Below are positions 25,493 to 33,130 of a DNA stretch of 64,000 nucleotides, piece after piece; the first letter of the stretch is position 1; each line of letters starts with the position of its first letter. The position numbers and the translations under genes are program-made. The notes under the pieces are model-generated. The model ran no database searches and was not told the DNA's origin. It saw nothing but the letters and a program-made list of their open reading frames with translations. The stretch lies in assembly GCF_936943645.1 (NCBI RefSeq), contig NZ_CAKZJO010000082.1, positions 1 through 64,000 of the forward strand. Reading direction: 5' to 3'. Source of the stretch: an uncultured Bradyrhizobium sp. (GTDB lineage: Bacteria; Pseudomonadota; Alphaproteobacteria; Rhizobiales; Xanthobacteraceae).

Positions 25493-26260
25493 TTATCTCA
25501 TTTCGTGTTGCAGCATCTGCGAGCGCTTGCCGTGGAAATAGGCGCGCACCCAGGGATGCTCGGATTGCAGCAATTCGCGCATCGGGCCGATCGCCACGAT
25601 CTTGCCGTCGGCGAGCGCGGCGACGCGGTCGCAGACCGTGGTCAGGCTTGCGAGGTCGTGGGTGACCATGAACACGGTCAGCCCCAGCGTCTTTTGCAGG
25701 GTCTTGATCAGCGCGTCGAAATCGCCCGCGGCGATCGGATCGAGGCCGGAGGTCGGCTCATCCAGGAACAGGATCGGCGGATCGAGCGCGAGCGCGCGGG
25801 CCAAGGCCACGCGCTTGGTCATGCCGCCGGACAGCTCTGACGGATATTTGTCGGCGTCCTGAGCACGCAAGCCGACCATTTCGAGCTTGGCGATCGCGAT
25901 CTCGTCCATCAGCTCCTGCGACAGGACAAGATTTTCCCGCAAGGGAAACTGGACGTTCTGGCGGACCGTCAGTGAGGAGAACAGCGCGCCCTGCTGGAAC
26001 AGGATGCCCCATATCGTGGCCGCGCCCCGACCGTGGCCGCCGGTGGGCTGCCCCATGACTTCGATGGTCCCGCTCCGGCGCGGAATGAGGCCGATGATGG
26101 TGCGCATCAGGACCGACTTGCCGCCGCCGGATGCCCCCACCAGTCCAAGGATCTCGCCGCGGCGGACGTCGAGCGACAGATGGTCGAGCACGGTCTGGCG
26201 GCCGAAGCCGACAACGAGGTCCCGGACGCGGATCGCGAACTGGTCTTGCAATGCGTCCAT
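25493..26260 (-). CDS. MlaF-like ABC transporter ATP-binding protein
   Basis: About 255 residues with a complete nucleotide-binding domain: Walker A GASGGGKS, Q-loop FQQGALFSSL, signature LSGGMTKR, Walker B ILFLDEPTSGLDP and switch histidine VTHDL. SSLTVRQNVQFPLRE after the Q-loop is usual for MlaF. It powers the permease encoded just upstream. GTG 26266 overlaps the permease stop, and ATG 26260 six bases later is an equal alternative; I give the ATG. The MlaD gene follows after three bases. Confidence 0.9.
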   Translation of the reverse strand: MDALQDQFAIRVRDLVVGFGRQTVLDHLSLDVRRGEILGLVGASGGGKSVLMRTIIGLIPRRSGTIEVMGQPTGGHGRGAATIWGILFQQGALFSSLTVRQNVQFPLRENLVLSQELMDEIAIAKLEMVGLRAQDADKYPSELSGGMTKRVALARALALDPPILFLDEPTSGLDPIAAGDFDALIKTLQKTLGLTVFMVTHDLASLTTVCDRVAALADGKIVAIGPMRELLQSEHPWVRAYFHGKRSQMLQHEMR

Positions 26261-26262
26261 CG

Positions 26263-27399
26263 TCACATTCCGATCGAGGCAAAGAAGACCGCGAACAGGC
26301 CGTCGAGCACGATCACCAGGAAGATCGACTTCACCACCGACGTCGTGGTCTGCCGTCCGAGCGACTCCGCGCTGCCCTTGACGCGCAATCCCTCGCTACA
26401 GGCCACGATCCCGATCACCAGCGCCATGAACGGCGCCTTCAGGATGCCCACCTCGAAATGCGTGACGGAGATGGCCTCGTGTAGCCGCGCGATGTAGATC
26501 GCCGGGCCCATGTCGCCGTAAAACTGCGCGACGAGACCGCCGCCATAGAGCGCTGCAATCGAACCGATGAAGGTGAGGATGGGCAGCGCGATGACCAGGG
26601 CCGCAACGCGCGGCAGGATCAGGACGTCGACGGGATCGAGTCCCATGGTCGAGAGTGCATCGATCTCCTCGCGCATCTTCATCGAGCCCAGCTCGGCGGT
26701 GTAGGCGCTGCCCGACCGGCCGGCGACCATGATGGCGACAATCAACACGCCGAGCTCGCGCAGCACCAGGATGCCGACCATGTCGACGGTATAGGACTCC
26801 GCGCCGAATCTGCGGAAATGGAAGAAGCCCTGCTGTGCGATGATGGCGCCGATCAGGAAGGTGATCAGCGCGACGATGGGGATCGCCTGCCAGCCGATGC
26901 GGTAGAGCTGATAGACCAGCGAGGTCAGCCGCAGCGAACGCGGCCGGCGCAGCACGCCGATGATCGCCATGAACAATGCGCCGAGCATCTGCAGGAAGAT
27001 CGTGATGTCTTCCCGCGCGCCAACGGTAGATTTGCCGAGATCGCCGAGCCTCGCCAGCACCGGATTGGGCGCAGCCGCCGGAGCCGGTGTGTGGCGGTTG
27101 ACCTGGCGCACCTCGTCCAGCAGCCCAGTAAAATGATCGGCGACGCCGACGAATTCGGCCGATCTGCCCGAGGATGCAGCCCTGCGCGACAGTTTTTCCA
27201 GGACCCAGGCGCCGAGCGTGTCGAGCGCGCTGACGCCCGACATATCAAGGGTGACGGCGCGCGAGCGATCGACGTCGGCGCCGACAGACCGCGACAAGGT
27301 CTCGAGCGTGACCACATTCGCGGCGGTCCAGGGCCCTTCGGGGCGCAGGTTCAGCACGTCGCCGGACGGCGTCGCGAGCAACAGCGGTTCGTGGTTCAC
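26263..27399 (-). CDS. MlaE-like permease with N-terminal STAS domain
   Basis: About 378 residues. Residues 1-100 form a STAS-like domain (VTLDMSGVSALDTLGAWVLE), the part that in E. coli Mla is the separate MlaB protein. The rest is the MlaE permease with the conserved ELGSMKMREEIDALSTMGLDP loop that docks on the ATPase. GTG 27399 has GAGG seven bases upstream and is preferred to TTG 27420. An FNR box centred at 27475.5 and a -10-like TAGAAA at 27442-27447 lie in front, so this lipid transport operon appears to be turned on at low oxygen. Confidence 0.88.
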   Translation of the reverse strand: MNHEPLLLATPSGDVLNLRPEGPWTAANVVTLETLSRSVGADVDRSRAVTLDMSGVSALDTLGAWVLEKLSRRAASSGRSAEFVGVADHFTGLLDEVRQVNRHTPAPAAAPNPVLARLGDLGKSTVGAREDITIFLQMLGALFMAIIGVLRRPRSLRLTSLVYQLYRIGWQAIPIVALITFLIGAIIAQQGFFHFRRFGAESYTVDMVGILVLRELGVLIVAIMVAGRSGSAYTAELGSMKMREEIDALSTMGLDPVDVLILPRVAALVIALPILTFIGSIAALYGGGLVAQFYGDMGPAIYIARLHEAISVTHFEVGILKAPFMALVIGIVACSEGLRVKGSAESLGRQTTTSVVKSIFLVIVLDGLFAVFFASIGM

Positions 27400-27468
27400 G
27401 CTTCCACCTCGTCGGGACAATCGGTCCCCATTCAGACGGCATTTCTAGGCCAGCATATGGCGGCCGGC

Positions 27469-27482
27469 TTGACCTGTCTCAA
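27469..27482 (-). promoter_or_regulatory. FNR/FixK box 3 (mla-like operon)
   Basis: TTGACCTGTCTCAA fits TTGA-N6-TCAA. Centre 27475.5; TAGAAA at 27442-27447 on the minus strand puts the start near 27435, about -40.5. Confidence 0.65.
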
Positions 27483-27502
27483 GCGCGGAGCTGCCCTGCC
27501 GA

Positions 27503-27516
27503 TTGACGCAAATCAA
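27503..27516 (+). promoter_or_regulatory. FNR/FixK box 4 (DUF883/holin pair)
   Basis: TTGACGCAAATCAA, centre 27509.5. TAGGCT at 27539-27544 gives a start near 27551, exactly 41.5 bases downstream. It faces box 3 across 20 bases. Confidence 0.7.
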
Positions 27517-27573
27517 GCGCGATCGCGTGCGCGGGCCCTAGGCTTGCGTTTGTTCAATCGGGATATCAGGTCC

Positions 27574-27849
27574 ATGTTCAACAGCGACAGGATGAGCGAA
27601 GAATTGCGCGCGCTGAAGGTTGACGTGACGCGCTTGCTGAGCACCGCCGGCGAGGAGATGTTCGAGAGCTCGAAAGATCGCGCCGAAGCGCTCGCCGACC
27701 AGATCAGGGCCGCGCTGACCGAGCTCGGCGAAACCGTCGAGGAAGAGCAGGAGCAGCTGCAGGGCCTCATTGCGGACCGCCCGATCACCTCGCTCGCCTC
27801 CGCCTTCGCACTCGGCGTGGTCGTCGGCTTCATGCTGAGGAGGCATTAG
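27574..27849 (+). CDS. DUF883/ElaB-YqjD-like membrane-anchored protein
   Basis: A 91-residue protein: a charged amphipathic helix (residues about 5-65, rich in Glu, Leu and Ala, probably coiled coil) followed by a C-terminal hydrophobic anchor LASAFALGVVVGFMLRRH. This layout is that of ElaB/YqjD, inner-membrane proteins that in E. coli bind ribosomes in stationary phase; whether that holds here is unknown. The open frame extends far upstream but ATG 27574 starts the family-like region. The holin-like gene starts directly after its stop. Confidence 0.82.
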   Translation: MFNSDRMSEELRALKVDVTRLLSTAGEEMFESSKDRAEALADQIRAALTELGETVEEEQEQLQGLIADRPITSLASAFALGVVVGFMLRRH

Positions 27850-28350
27850 GTGAATACCGAGAATGTGGTCAAACATCTGCGCGTGCTGTGGCGCACCGAC
27901 AGGATCATCGCGGACATCCGGCTGCGCCACCTGCTGATCGGCCTCGGCCTGCGCGCCTTTGCGGCCTTGATCGCAGCATTCGGCCTGCTGATGCTGGAGC
28001 TGTCGGCCTATTTCGCACTGGTCCAGATCTGGAGCGCGATTGCCGCCGCGGCCATCCTCGGCGCCGTCAATTTCGCCATCGCGGCCACGCTCTTCGCCAT
28101 CGCCAGCCGCGCTCCGTCCGGCCGCGACATTGAGCTCGCCAGTGAAATTCACGATGCGTCCATCGAAGCCCTTCAGCTCGAGGCGCGTGCACTCCAGGCC
28201 CAGGTGTCAGGCGCGGTGCACCATCCGCTCAGCACGATCGTGCCGGTGCTGGTGCCGCTGATCGCAATCATCGTGAAGAATTTGCGGTCGACGGCCAAGT
28301 CATCGACCAAGACGTCCGCCACAGCAGATGCGGCCGAAGCGCGCTCCTGA
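27850..28350 (+). CDS. Phage holin family-like (YqjE-type) membrane protein
   Basis: A 166-residue protein with two adjacent membrane helices (about residues 32-57 and 60-85) and a third hydrophobic segment (TIVPVLVPLIAIIVKNL), ending in a Ser/Thr/Ala-rich tail. The pairing with a DUF883 gene mirrors yqjD-yqjE. The GTG start follows the previous stop immediately and has GAGGAGG upstream. It is probably a stress-related membrane protein rather than a lysis factor; no phage genes are near. Confidence 0.7.
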   Translation: MNTENVVKHLRVLWRTDRIIADIRLRHLLIGLGLRAFAALIAAFGLLMLELSAYFALVQIWSAIAAAAILGAVNFAIAATLFAIASRAPSGRDIELASEIHDASIEALQLEARALQAQVSGAVHHPLSTIVPVLVPLIAIIVKNLRSTAKSSTKTSATADAAEARS

Positions 28351-28359
28351 CGGGCGTGC

Positions 28360-31053
28360 TCAGAGCTTCAATTTGACGTCGCAGATGTCGGGTTCGGCCG
28401 GATCCGGCTTGACCTCGAAGCCGAGGTGCCGGCACATCTCGAGCATCACGGTGTTTTCCTGGAGCACGTCGCCCGAGATGACTTTCAGCCCTTCCGACTT
28501 GGCATAGTTGATGATGAGCTGCATGAGGGCCCAGCCGAGCCCCCTGCCCTTGAGATCGGAGCGCAGCAGGATCGCGTATTCACCGGTCTCGTAGATCGAG
28601 TCCGAATGAAGCCGGACCACGCCGACCATCTCGCCGGTGGCTTCATCGAATGCGATGAAGGCCATCGCGCGCGCATAGTCGAGCTGGGTCAGACGCGCGA
28701 TGAATTCGTGGGTGAATTCCTTCATTGGCGCGAAGAAGCGCAGGCGAAGGTCGTGTGGCGTGACGTGACGCAGGAATTCGTGGATGGTCGGCTCGTCCTC
28801 AGGCCGCATCGGCCGCACGAAGATACGCCAGTCGTCCTTGAGCTTGAGGCGGCGCTCCCATTGCGAGGGATAGGCGCGAACCGCGAAATTGGCCGGGCCG
28901 GAGCCGACGAACTTCCGTTGCGGCGCCCCGACCGCGACGCGGGCATCAACCGCGGTCACGCCGGTTTCGTCCGCGAGCAGCGGATTGATGTCGAATTCGC
29001 GGATCTCGGGAATATCGGCCGCCATCTGTGCCAGCTTGACCAGCACCATGGCCACGGCGTCCTGCTTGACCTCGGGCACGTCGCGATAGGCCTTCAGCAG
29101 CCGCGACACGCGGGTGCGGTCGATCAGATCGCGGGCGAGCTGCAAGTCCAGCGGCGGCAACGCAAGCGCCTTGTCGTTGATGATCTCCACCGCCGTGCCG
29201 CCGCGGCCGAACACCACGACGGTGCCGAAAGTGGGATCGTCGGCGAGGCCCAGAATCAGCTCGCGCGCCTTTGCCTTGACGACCATGGCCTGCACGATGA
29301 CGCCGCCGATGCGCGCTTCCGGGCGCAGCTTCTTCGCACGCGCCATGATGCCCGTGGCCGCCCCTCGGACCGCATCGGGCGTGGTTAGATTGAGCACGAC
29401 GCCGCCGACATCGGATTTGTGGATAATGTCCCGAGACATGATCTTCAGCACGACGGTGCCGCCCTGCGCGAAGATTTCGTTCGCATAAGCTACCGCCTGC
29501 TCGACATCGGCTGCCGCATAGGTCGGCACCATCGCGATGTCGTAAGCTTCGAGCAGGTTCTTGATCTCGACTGGCTCGAGCCATTCACGGCCGTCGGCGA
29601 TCGCGGCGGTGACGATCTGCCTCGCGCCTCGGGCGTCGGGAACGAACGTGTCAGGCATCGCTGGAGGAACCTGACTTAGCTCCTCCACCACTTCGCGGTG
29701 GCGGACCAGATGCATGAAGCCGCGCACGGCGTCGTCCTCGGTCGGATAGTTCGGCATGCCGGCGCCGGACAGCGCCTGAATGATGCCCTGATCGGCGCCG
29801 ACCCAGGCGGCCAGCACCGGCTTCGCCCAGCGGCGGTGCTGCTCGCGATATTTTGCGACGCGCTCCGTCACGGTCGCGGCGATCTCGGTAGCCGAGGCAA
29901 TCGCCGTCTGCACGTTGAGAACCAGAACCGCGTCATTGTCGGGATCGGCCAGCAGCACCTCCAGCGCCGCCGCATAGCGCGCAGCATCCGCATCGCCCAC
30001 GATGTCGACGGGATTTGCACCGGACCAGGTCGGCGGCAACGCCGCATCCAGCTTCTTGCGCGCCTCCGCCGAGATGGTCGCCGGAATCCCGCCGAGTTCG
30101 ACCAGTCGATCGACGGCGAGCACGCCGATGCCGCCGCCATTGGTCAGGATGGCAAGACGCTTTCCGGTCGGCGATTCGACGCGGCCGAGCGTCTCGGCAC
30201 AATCGAACAGCTCACGCAGGTCTGAGACGCGCAAAACGCCCGCGCGGCGGAACGCCGCGTCATAGACGGCGTCGGCGCCGGCGAGCGCGCCGGTATGCGT
30301 GGCCGCGGCTTTGGCACCTTGCGCCATGCGGCCGGACTTCACCACCACGACAGGCTTCACGCGCGCGGCCGCGCGCGCCGCCGACATGAACTTGCGTGCA
30401 TCCTTGATGGACTCGATATAGAGCAGAATCGCGCGGGTCTTGTGATCCATCGCGAAATAGTCGAGCAGATCGGCAATGTCGACGTCGATCTGATCGCCGA
30501 TCGAGACGATGCCGGAGAAGCCGACGCCGCGCTGCGCCGCCCAATCGACCATGCCGGCGGCGATCGCCCCCGATTGCGAGATCAGCGCCAGACTGCCCGC
30601 CCCCGGCATATGCGCGGCAAAGCTGGCATTCAGGCTGACTCCGGGCATCATGATGCCGAGACAGTTCGGTCCGATCAGCCGCATGCCGTACTTGCCGGCC
30701 GCGGTGATGGCAGCATCGTGCAGAGATCCCGGTCCGTGGCCAAGCCCGGCCGAAACGATCAAGGCGCCTGCCGTGCCGCGCCGTCCGGCCTGGTCGATGA
30801 TGCCGGGGATTTCGCGCGCCGGCGCGGTGATGATCACGAGCTCGGGCACGAAGTTCAGGGCGTCCAGACTCTTCCCCGCCGCGATGCCGCCGATTTCGGC
30901 ATGGCGTGGATTGACGAGGCCAAACCGCCCCTTGAATTCAGCCTTGCGAATGTTCTCCAGAACCGCGCGTCCCACCGAGACCGGGCGAGCGCTCGCGCCG
31001 ACAAGCGCAACCGAACGCGGTGCCAGCAGGTTATTCAGACGATAGGTTGACAT
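28360..31053 (-). CDS. ADP-forming acyl-CoA synthetase fused to a GNAT acetyltransferase
   Basis: An 897-residue protein. Residues 1-470 carry the CoA-binding and ligase alpha parts (SVALVGASARPVSVGRAVLENI; GPNCLGIMMPG; ISQSGAIAAGMVDWA), about 480-710 the ATP-grasp beta part (VVLKIMSRDIIHKSDVGGV), and about 735-890 a GNAT domain (RPMRPEDEPTIHEFLRH). This is the order of the Pat/PatZ lysine acetyltransferases that control acetyl-CoA synthetase. Unlike what I recall of PatZ, His253 in ATHTGALAGAD, the phospho-histidine position of active ADP-forming synthetases, is kept. It lies behind the universal stress protein gene in one probable FNR-driven operon. Confidence 0.85.
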   Translation of the reverse strand: MSTYRLNNLLAPRSVALVGASARPVSVGRAVLENIRKAEFKGRFGLVNPRHAEIGGIAAGKSLDALNFVPELVIITAPAREIPGIIDQAGRRGTAGALIVSAGLGHGPGSLHDAAITAAGKYGMRLIGPNCLGIMMPGVSLNASFAAHMPGAGSLALISQSGAIAAGMVDWAAQRGVGFSGIVSIGDQIDVDIADLLDYFAMDHKTRAILLYIESIKDARKFMSAARAAARVKPVVVVKSGRMAQGAKAAATHTGALAGADAVYDAAFRRAGVLRVSDLRELFDCAETLGRVESPTGKRLAILTNGGGIGVLAVDRLVELGGIPATISAEARKKLDAALPPTWSGANPVDIVGDADAARYAAALEVLLADPDNDAVLVLNVQTAIASATEIAATVTERVAKYREQHRRWAKPVLAAWVGADQGIIQALSGAGMPNYPTEDDAVRGFMHLVRHREVVEELSQVPPAMPDTFVPDARGARQIVTAAIADGREWLEPVEIKNLLEAYDIAMVPTYAAADVEQAVAYANEIFAQGGTVVLKIMSRDIIHKSDVGGVVLNLTTPDAVRGAATGIMARAKKLRPEARIGGVIVQAMVVKAKARELILGLADDPTFGTVVVFGRGGTAVEIINDKALALPPLDLQLARDLIDRTRVSRLLKAYRDVPEVKQDAVAMVLVKLAQMAADIPEIREFDINPLLADETGVTAVDARVAVGAPQRKFVGSGPANFAVRAYPSQWERRLKLKDDWRIFVRPMRPEDEPTIHEFLRHVTPHDLRLRFFAPMKEFTHEFIARLTQLDYARAMAFIAFDEATGEMVGVVRLHSDSIYETGEYAILLRSDLKGRGLGWALMQLIINYAKSEGLKVISGDVLQENTVMLEMCRHLGFEVKPDPAEPDICDVKLKL

Positions 31054-31119
31054 GAAAGCAAATACGCCCGGTCGGCGGCGGTTCCGATGGTTGACGATCA
31101 GTCTGGACGAATGGCGAGC

Positions 31120-31959
31120 CTAGTGCGAGATCATAACCCAGCACGGTGGCTGGCCAATGACGGTCTTTGTGACACCGCCCCAGACGATCTCGTTCAGACG
31201 CGAATGATGATAGGCCCCCATCACGATAGCGTCCACGTCGTGGGAATTCACAAAGTTTCCCAGGACCTTGCCAATCGAGCTGCCGCGGCCTTTCACCGTT
31301 TCGAACGAGGCATGAACGCCGTGTTCCCTGAGATGATCGACCAGAGCAGTTCCGGATTGCACGATCGCGTCGGTCTTGTCATCCGCCACCGTCACCACGC
31401 GGACGGTTGCCGCCGCCTGCAGGACCGGCAGCGCGTCGCCGATCGCGCGCGCCGCACGCGCGGAGTGATCCCAGGCGATCACGACATTCTCGAATTTGGG
31501 CGAAACCTCGTCCGCGAGATGTTCCGGGCATAGCAAGAGCGGTCGGCCGGATCCGAACAGGAAGGCTTCGACAATGCTCTCCGTCCGACTGTCGTGCGGC
31601 TTCACGGGGAGCAGCGTGAGATCGCTGAATCGGGCGTACTCGGCCAGGATCGCCGCGATCTGGTCCGCGGGCACCTTGCCCATTCGGCTCTGGGCGCGAA
31701 TCTTGGCGCGGGACGTCGCACTCGTGAATGCGTTCAGAAGCTGTTGCGTGTCGCTCGCCTCGCACGCACTGCCGGCCTCCGCGGCCTCGCGATCGTAGGG
31801 CAGCATCACCTTCGGTCGCTCAAAAACCTCTTCCTCGAGCGCGAGCGCGGTGATCCTGGCCCCGAGTTCGGCGGCGACGGCCACGCATTTGTCGATCGCA
31901 GCCAGCGCCGCCCCGCGCGGCTGGCCGACAAGCGGCATAAAGACATCCTTGATGGGCAT
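31120..31959 (-). CDS. Tandem universal stress protein (UspA family)
   Basis: A 279-residue protein of two Usp domains. The N-terminal half is degenerate; the C-terminal half ends DAIVMGAYHHSRLNEIVWGGVTKTVI, with the glycine-rich ATP-binding pattern of UspA proteins. ATG 31959 is preferred over the frame's first codon because AAGGAG precedes it by nine bases. An FNR box centred at 32013.5 lies upstream. The acyl-CoA synthetase/GNAT gene follows after 66 bases on the same strand. Usp proteins tied to oxygen limitation are common in alphaproteobacteria. Confidence 0.85.
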   Translation of the reverse strand: MPIKDVFMPLVGQPRGAALAAIDKCVAVAAELGARITALALEEEVFERPKVMLPYDREAAEAGSACEASDTQQLLNAFTSATSRAKIRAQSRMGKVPADQIAAILAEYARFSDLTLLPVKPHDSRTESIVEAFLFGSGRPLLLCPEHLADEVSPKFENVVIAWDHSARAARAIGDALPVLQAAATVRVVTVADDKTDAIVQSGTALVDHLREHGVHASFETVKGRGSSIGKVLGNFVNSHDVDAIVMGAYHHSRLNEIVWGGVTKTVIGQPPCWVMISH

Positions 31960-32006
31960 CGGGATTCTCCTTGGCCGCCACAATAGGCCGGCTTTCGTCG
32001 AGCCGC

Positions 32007-32020
32007 TTGATCCTCGTCAA
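32007..32020 (-). promoter_or_regulatory. FNR/FixK box 5 (universal stress protein operon)
   Basis: TTGATCCTCGTCAA, centre 32013.5. TATTGT at 31980-31985 on the minus strand gives a start near 31973 and a leader of about 14 bases that still contains the AAGGAG site. Confidence 0.65.
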
Positions 32021-32048
32021 CCCAGGGGAACTTCGGCCAGAACAGACG

Positions 32049-32062
32049 TTGACTGGCATCAA
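32049..32062 (+). promoter_or_regulatory. FNR/FixK box 6 (alcohol dehydrogenase operon)
   Basis: TTGACTGGCATCAA, centre 32055.5. The nearest -10-like sequence, GATAAT at 32088-32093, gives a start near 32100 (about -44). Confidence 0.65.
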
Positions 32063-32123
32063 GGACTGGCCGCCCGGTTGTTCTACGGATAATCCAGTCG
32101 GAGCGGTTGCCCCGGAGAAACTC

Positions 32124-33107
32124 ATGCGTGCGATGGTGTTGCCGGCCCCACGAACGCGGCTCGAGATAGAGGAGCGGCCCGACCCGATACCCGGCGAGGG
32201 TCAGCTCCGGGTGAAGATCAGCGCCTGCGGCGTATGCCGGACCGACCTTCATCTCGTCGATGCCGAGCTGCCCGATATCCGCTATCCGATCGTGCCCGGC
32301 CACGAGATCGTCGGCCGGGTCGATCTCGTGGGTCCGAATGTCACAACGCATGCGCCAGGCGATCGGGTCGGCATTCCCTGGCTCGGCTACACCTGCGGCC
32401 ATTGTCGCTTCTGCCGGGACGGCATGGAAAACCTCTGTGATGCGCCGCTGTTCACGGGCTACACGCGCGATGGCGGCTATGCGACCCACACCATCGCCGA
32501 CGCGCGCTACGCCTTTCCCCTCGGTGAGGACGGCGACGACGTGGAGATCACCCCTCTGCTGTGCGCGGGGCTGATCGGCTGGCGCTCGCTGGTGCTGGCT
32601 GGCCCTGCCGAACGGCTCGGCCTCTACGGTTTTGGCGCGGCCGGCCACATCATCGCGCAGGTCGCGCGCTGGCAAGGGCGATCCGTCCATGCCTTCACGC
32701 GGCGCGGCGATGCTGCCGCACAAGGCCTTGCCCGTCGTCTCGGCGCGGTCTGGGCCGGGGCATCCGACGAGGTGCCCGACGAGCCGCTCGACGCCGCCAT
32801 CATCTACGCACCATCTGGCGAACTTGTCCCGGCCGCGCTGCGCGCAGTCCGCAAAGGCGGTCGCGTCGTCTGCGCCGGCATTCACATGACCGACATTCCA
32901 GGCTTTCCCTATGACCTGCTCTGGCAGGAACGGCAGCTGGTCTCGGTCGCCAACCTGACCCGGCAGGACGGCCTGGATTTTCTTAAAGTCGCGCCGCAAG
33001 CCGGCGTCCGCACCGAAACGACGGCATTTCCGCTTGATCAGGCCAACGACGTCCTGGACATGCTGCGAGCCGGCCAGATTCTCGGCGCGGCCGTGCTGAC
33101 GCCCTGA
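32124..33107 (+). CDS. Zinc-dependent alcohol dehydrogenase
   Basis: A 327-residue medium-chain dehydrogenase. The catalytic zinc ligands are Cys38 (CGVCRTDLH) and His60 (PGHEIVG) with a later Cys in LLCAGLIGW; the structural zinc uses Cys91, Cys94, Cys97 and Cys105 (CGHCRFCRDGMENLC). The nucleotide loop LYGFGAAGHIIAQVA lacks one of the usual glycines. The best fit is an AdhA-like alcohol/aldehyde dehydrogenase. ATG 32124 is used; the longer frame overlaps the FNR box region. With a box upstream and a kinase and CHAD gene downstream, it probably serves fermentative or redox balance at low oxygen. Confidence 0.88.
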   Translation: MRAMVLPAPRTRLEIEERPDPIPGEGQLRVKISACGVCRTDLHLVDAELPDIRYPIVPGHEIVGRVDLVGPNVTTHAPGDRVGIPWLGYTCGHCRFCRDGMENLCDAPLFTGYTRDGGYATHTIADARYAFPLGEDGDDVEITPLLCAGLIGWRSLVLAGPAERLGLYGFGAAGHIIAQVARWQGRSVHAFTRRGDAAAQGLARRLGAVWAGASDEVPDEPLDAAIIYAPSGELVPAALRAVRKGGRVVCAGIHMTDIPGFPYDLLWQERQLVSVANLTRQDGLDFLKVAPQAGVRTETTAFPLDQANDVLDMLRAGQILGAAVLTP

Positions 33108-33130
33108 AGGTGCTTTCGGATGCTCGTTCC

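Noticed and set aside
31091-31112. TTGACGATCAGT before the ligase/GNAT gene as a ninth FNR box
   Set aside because: The right half-site TCAA is missing at the required spacing.
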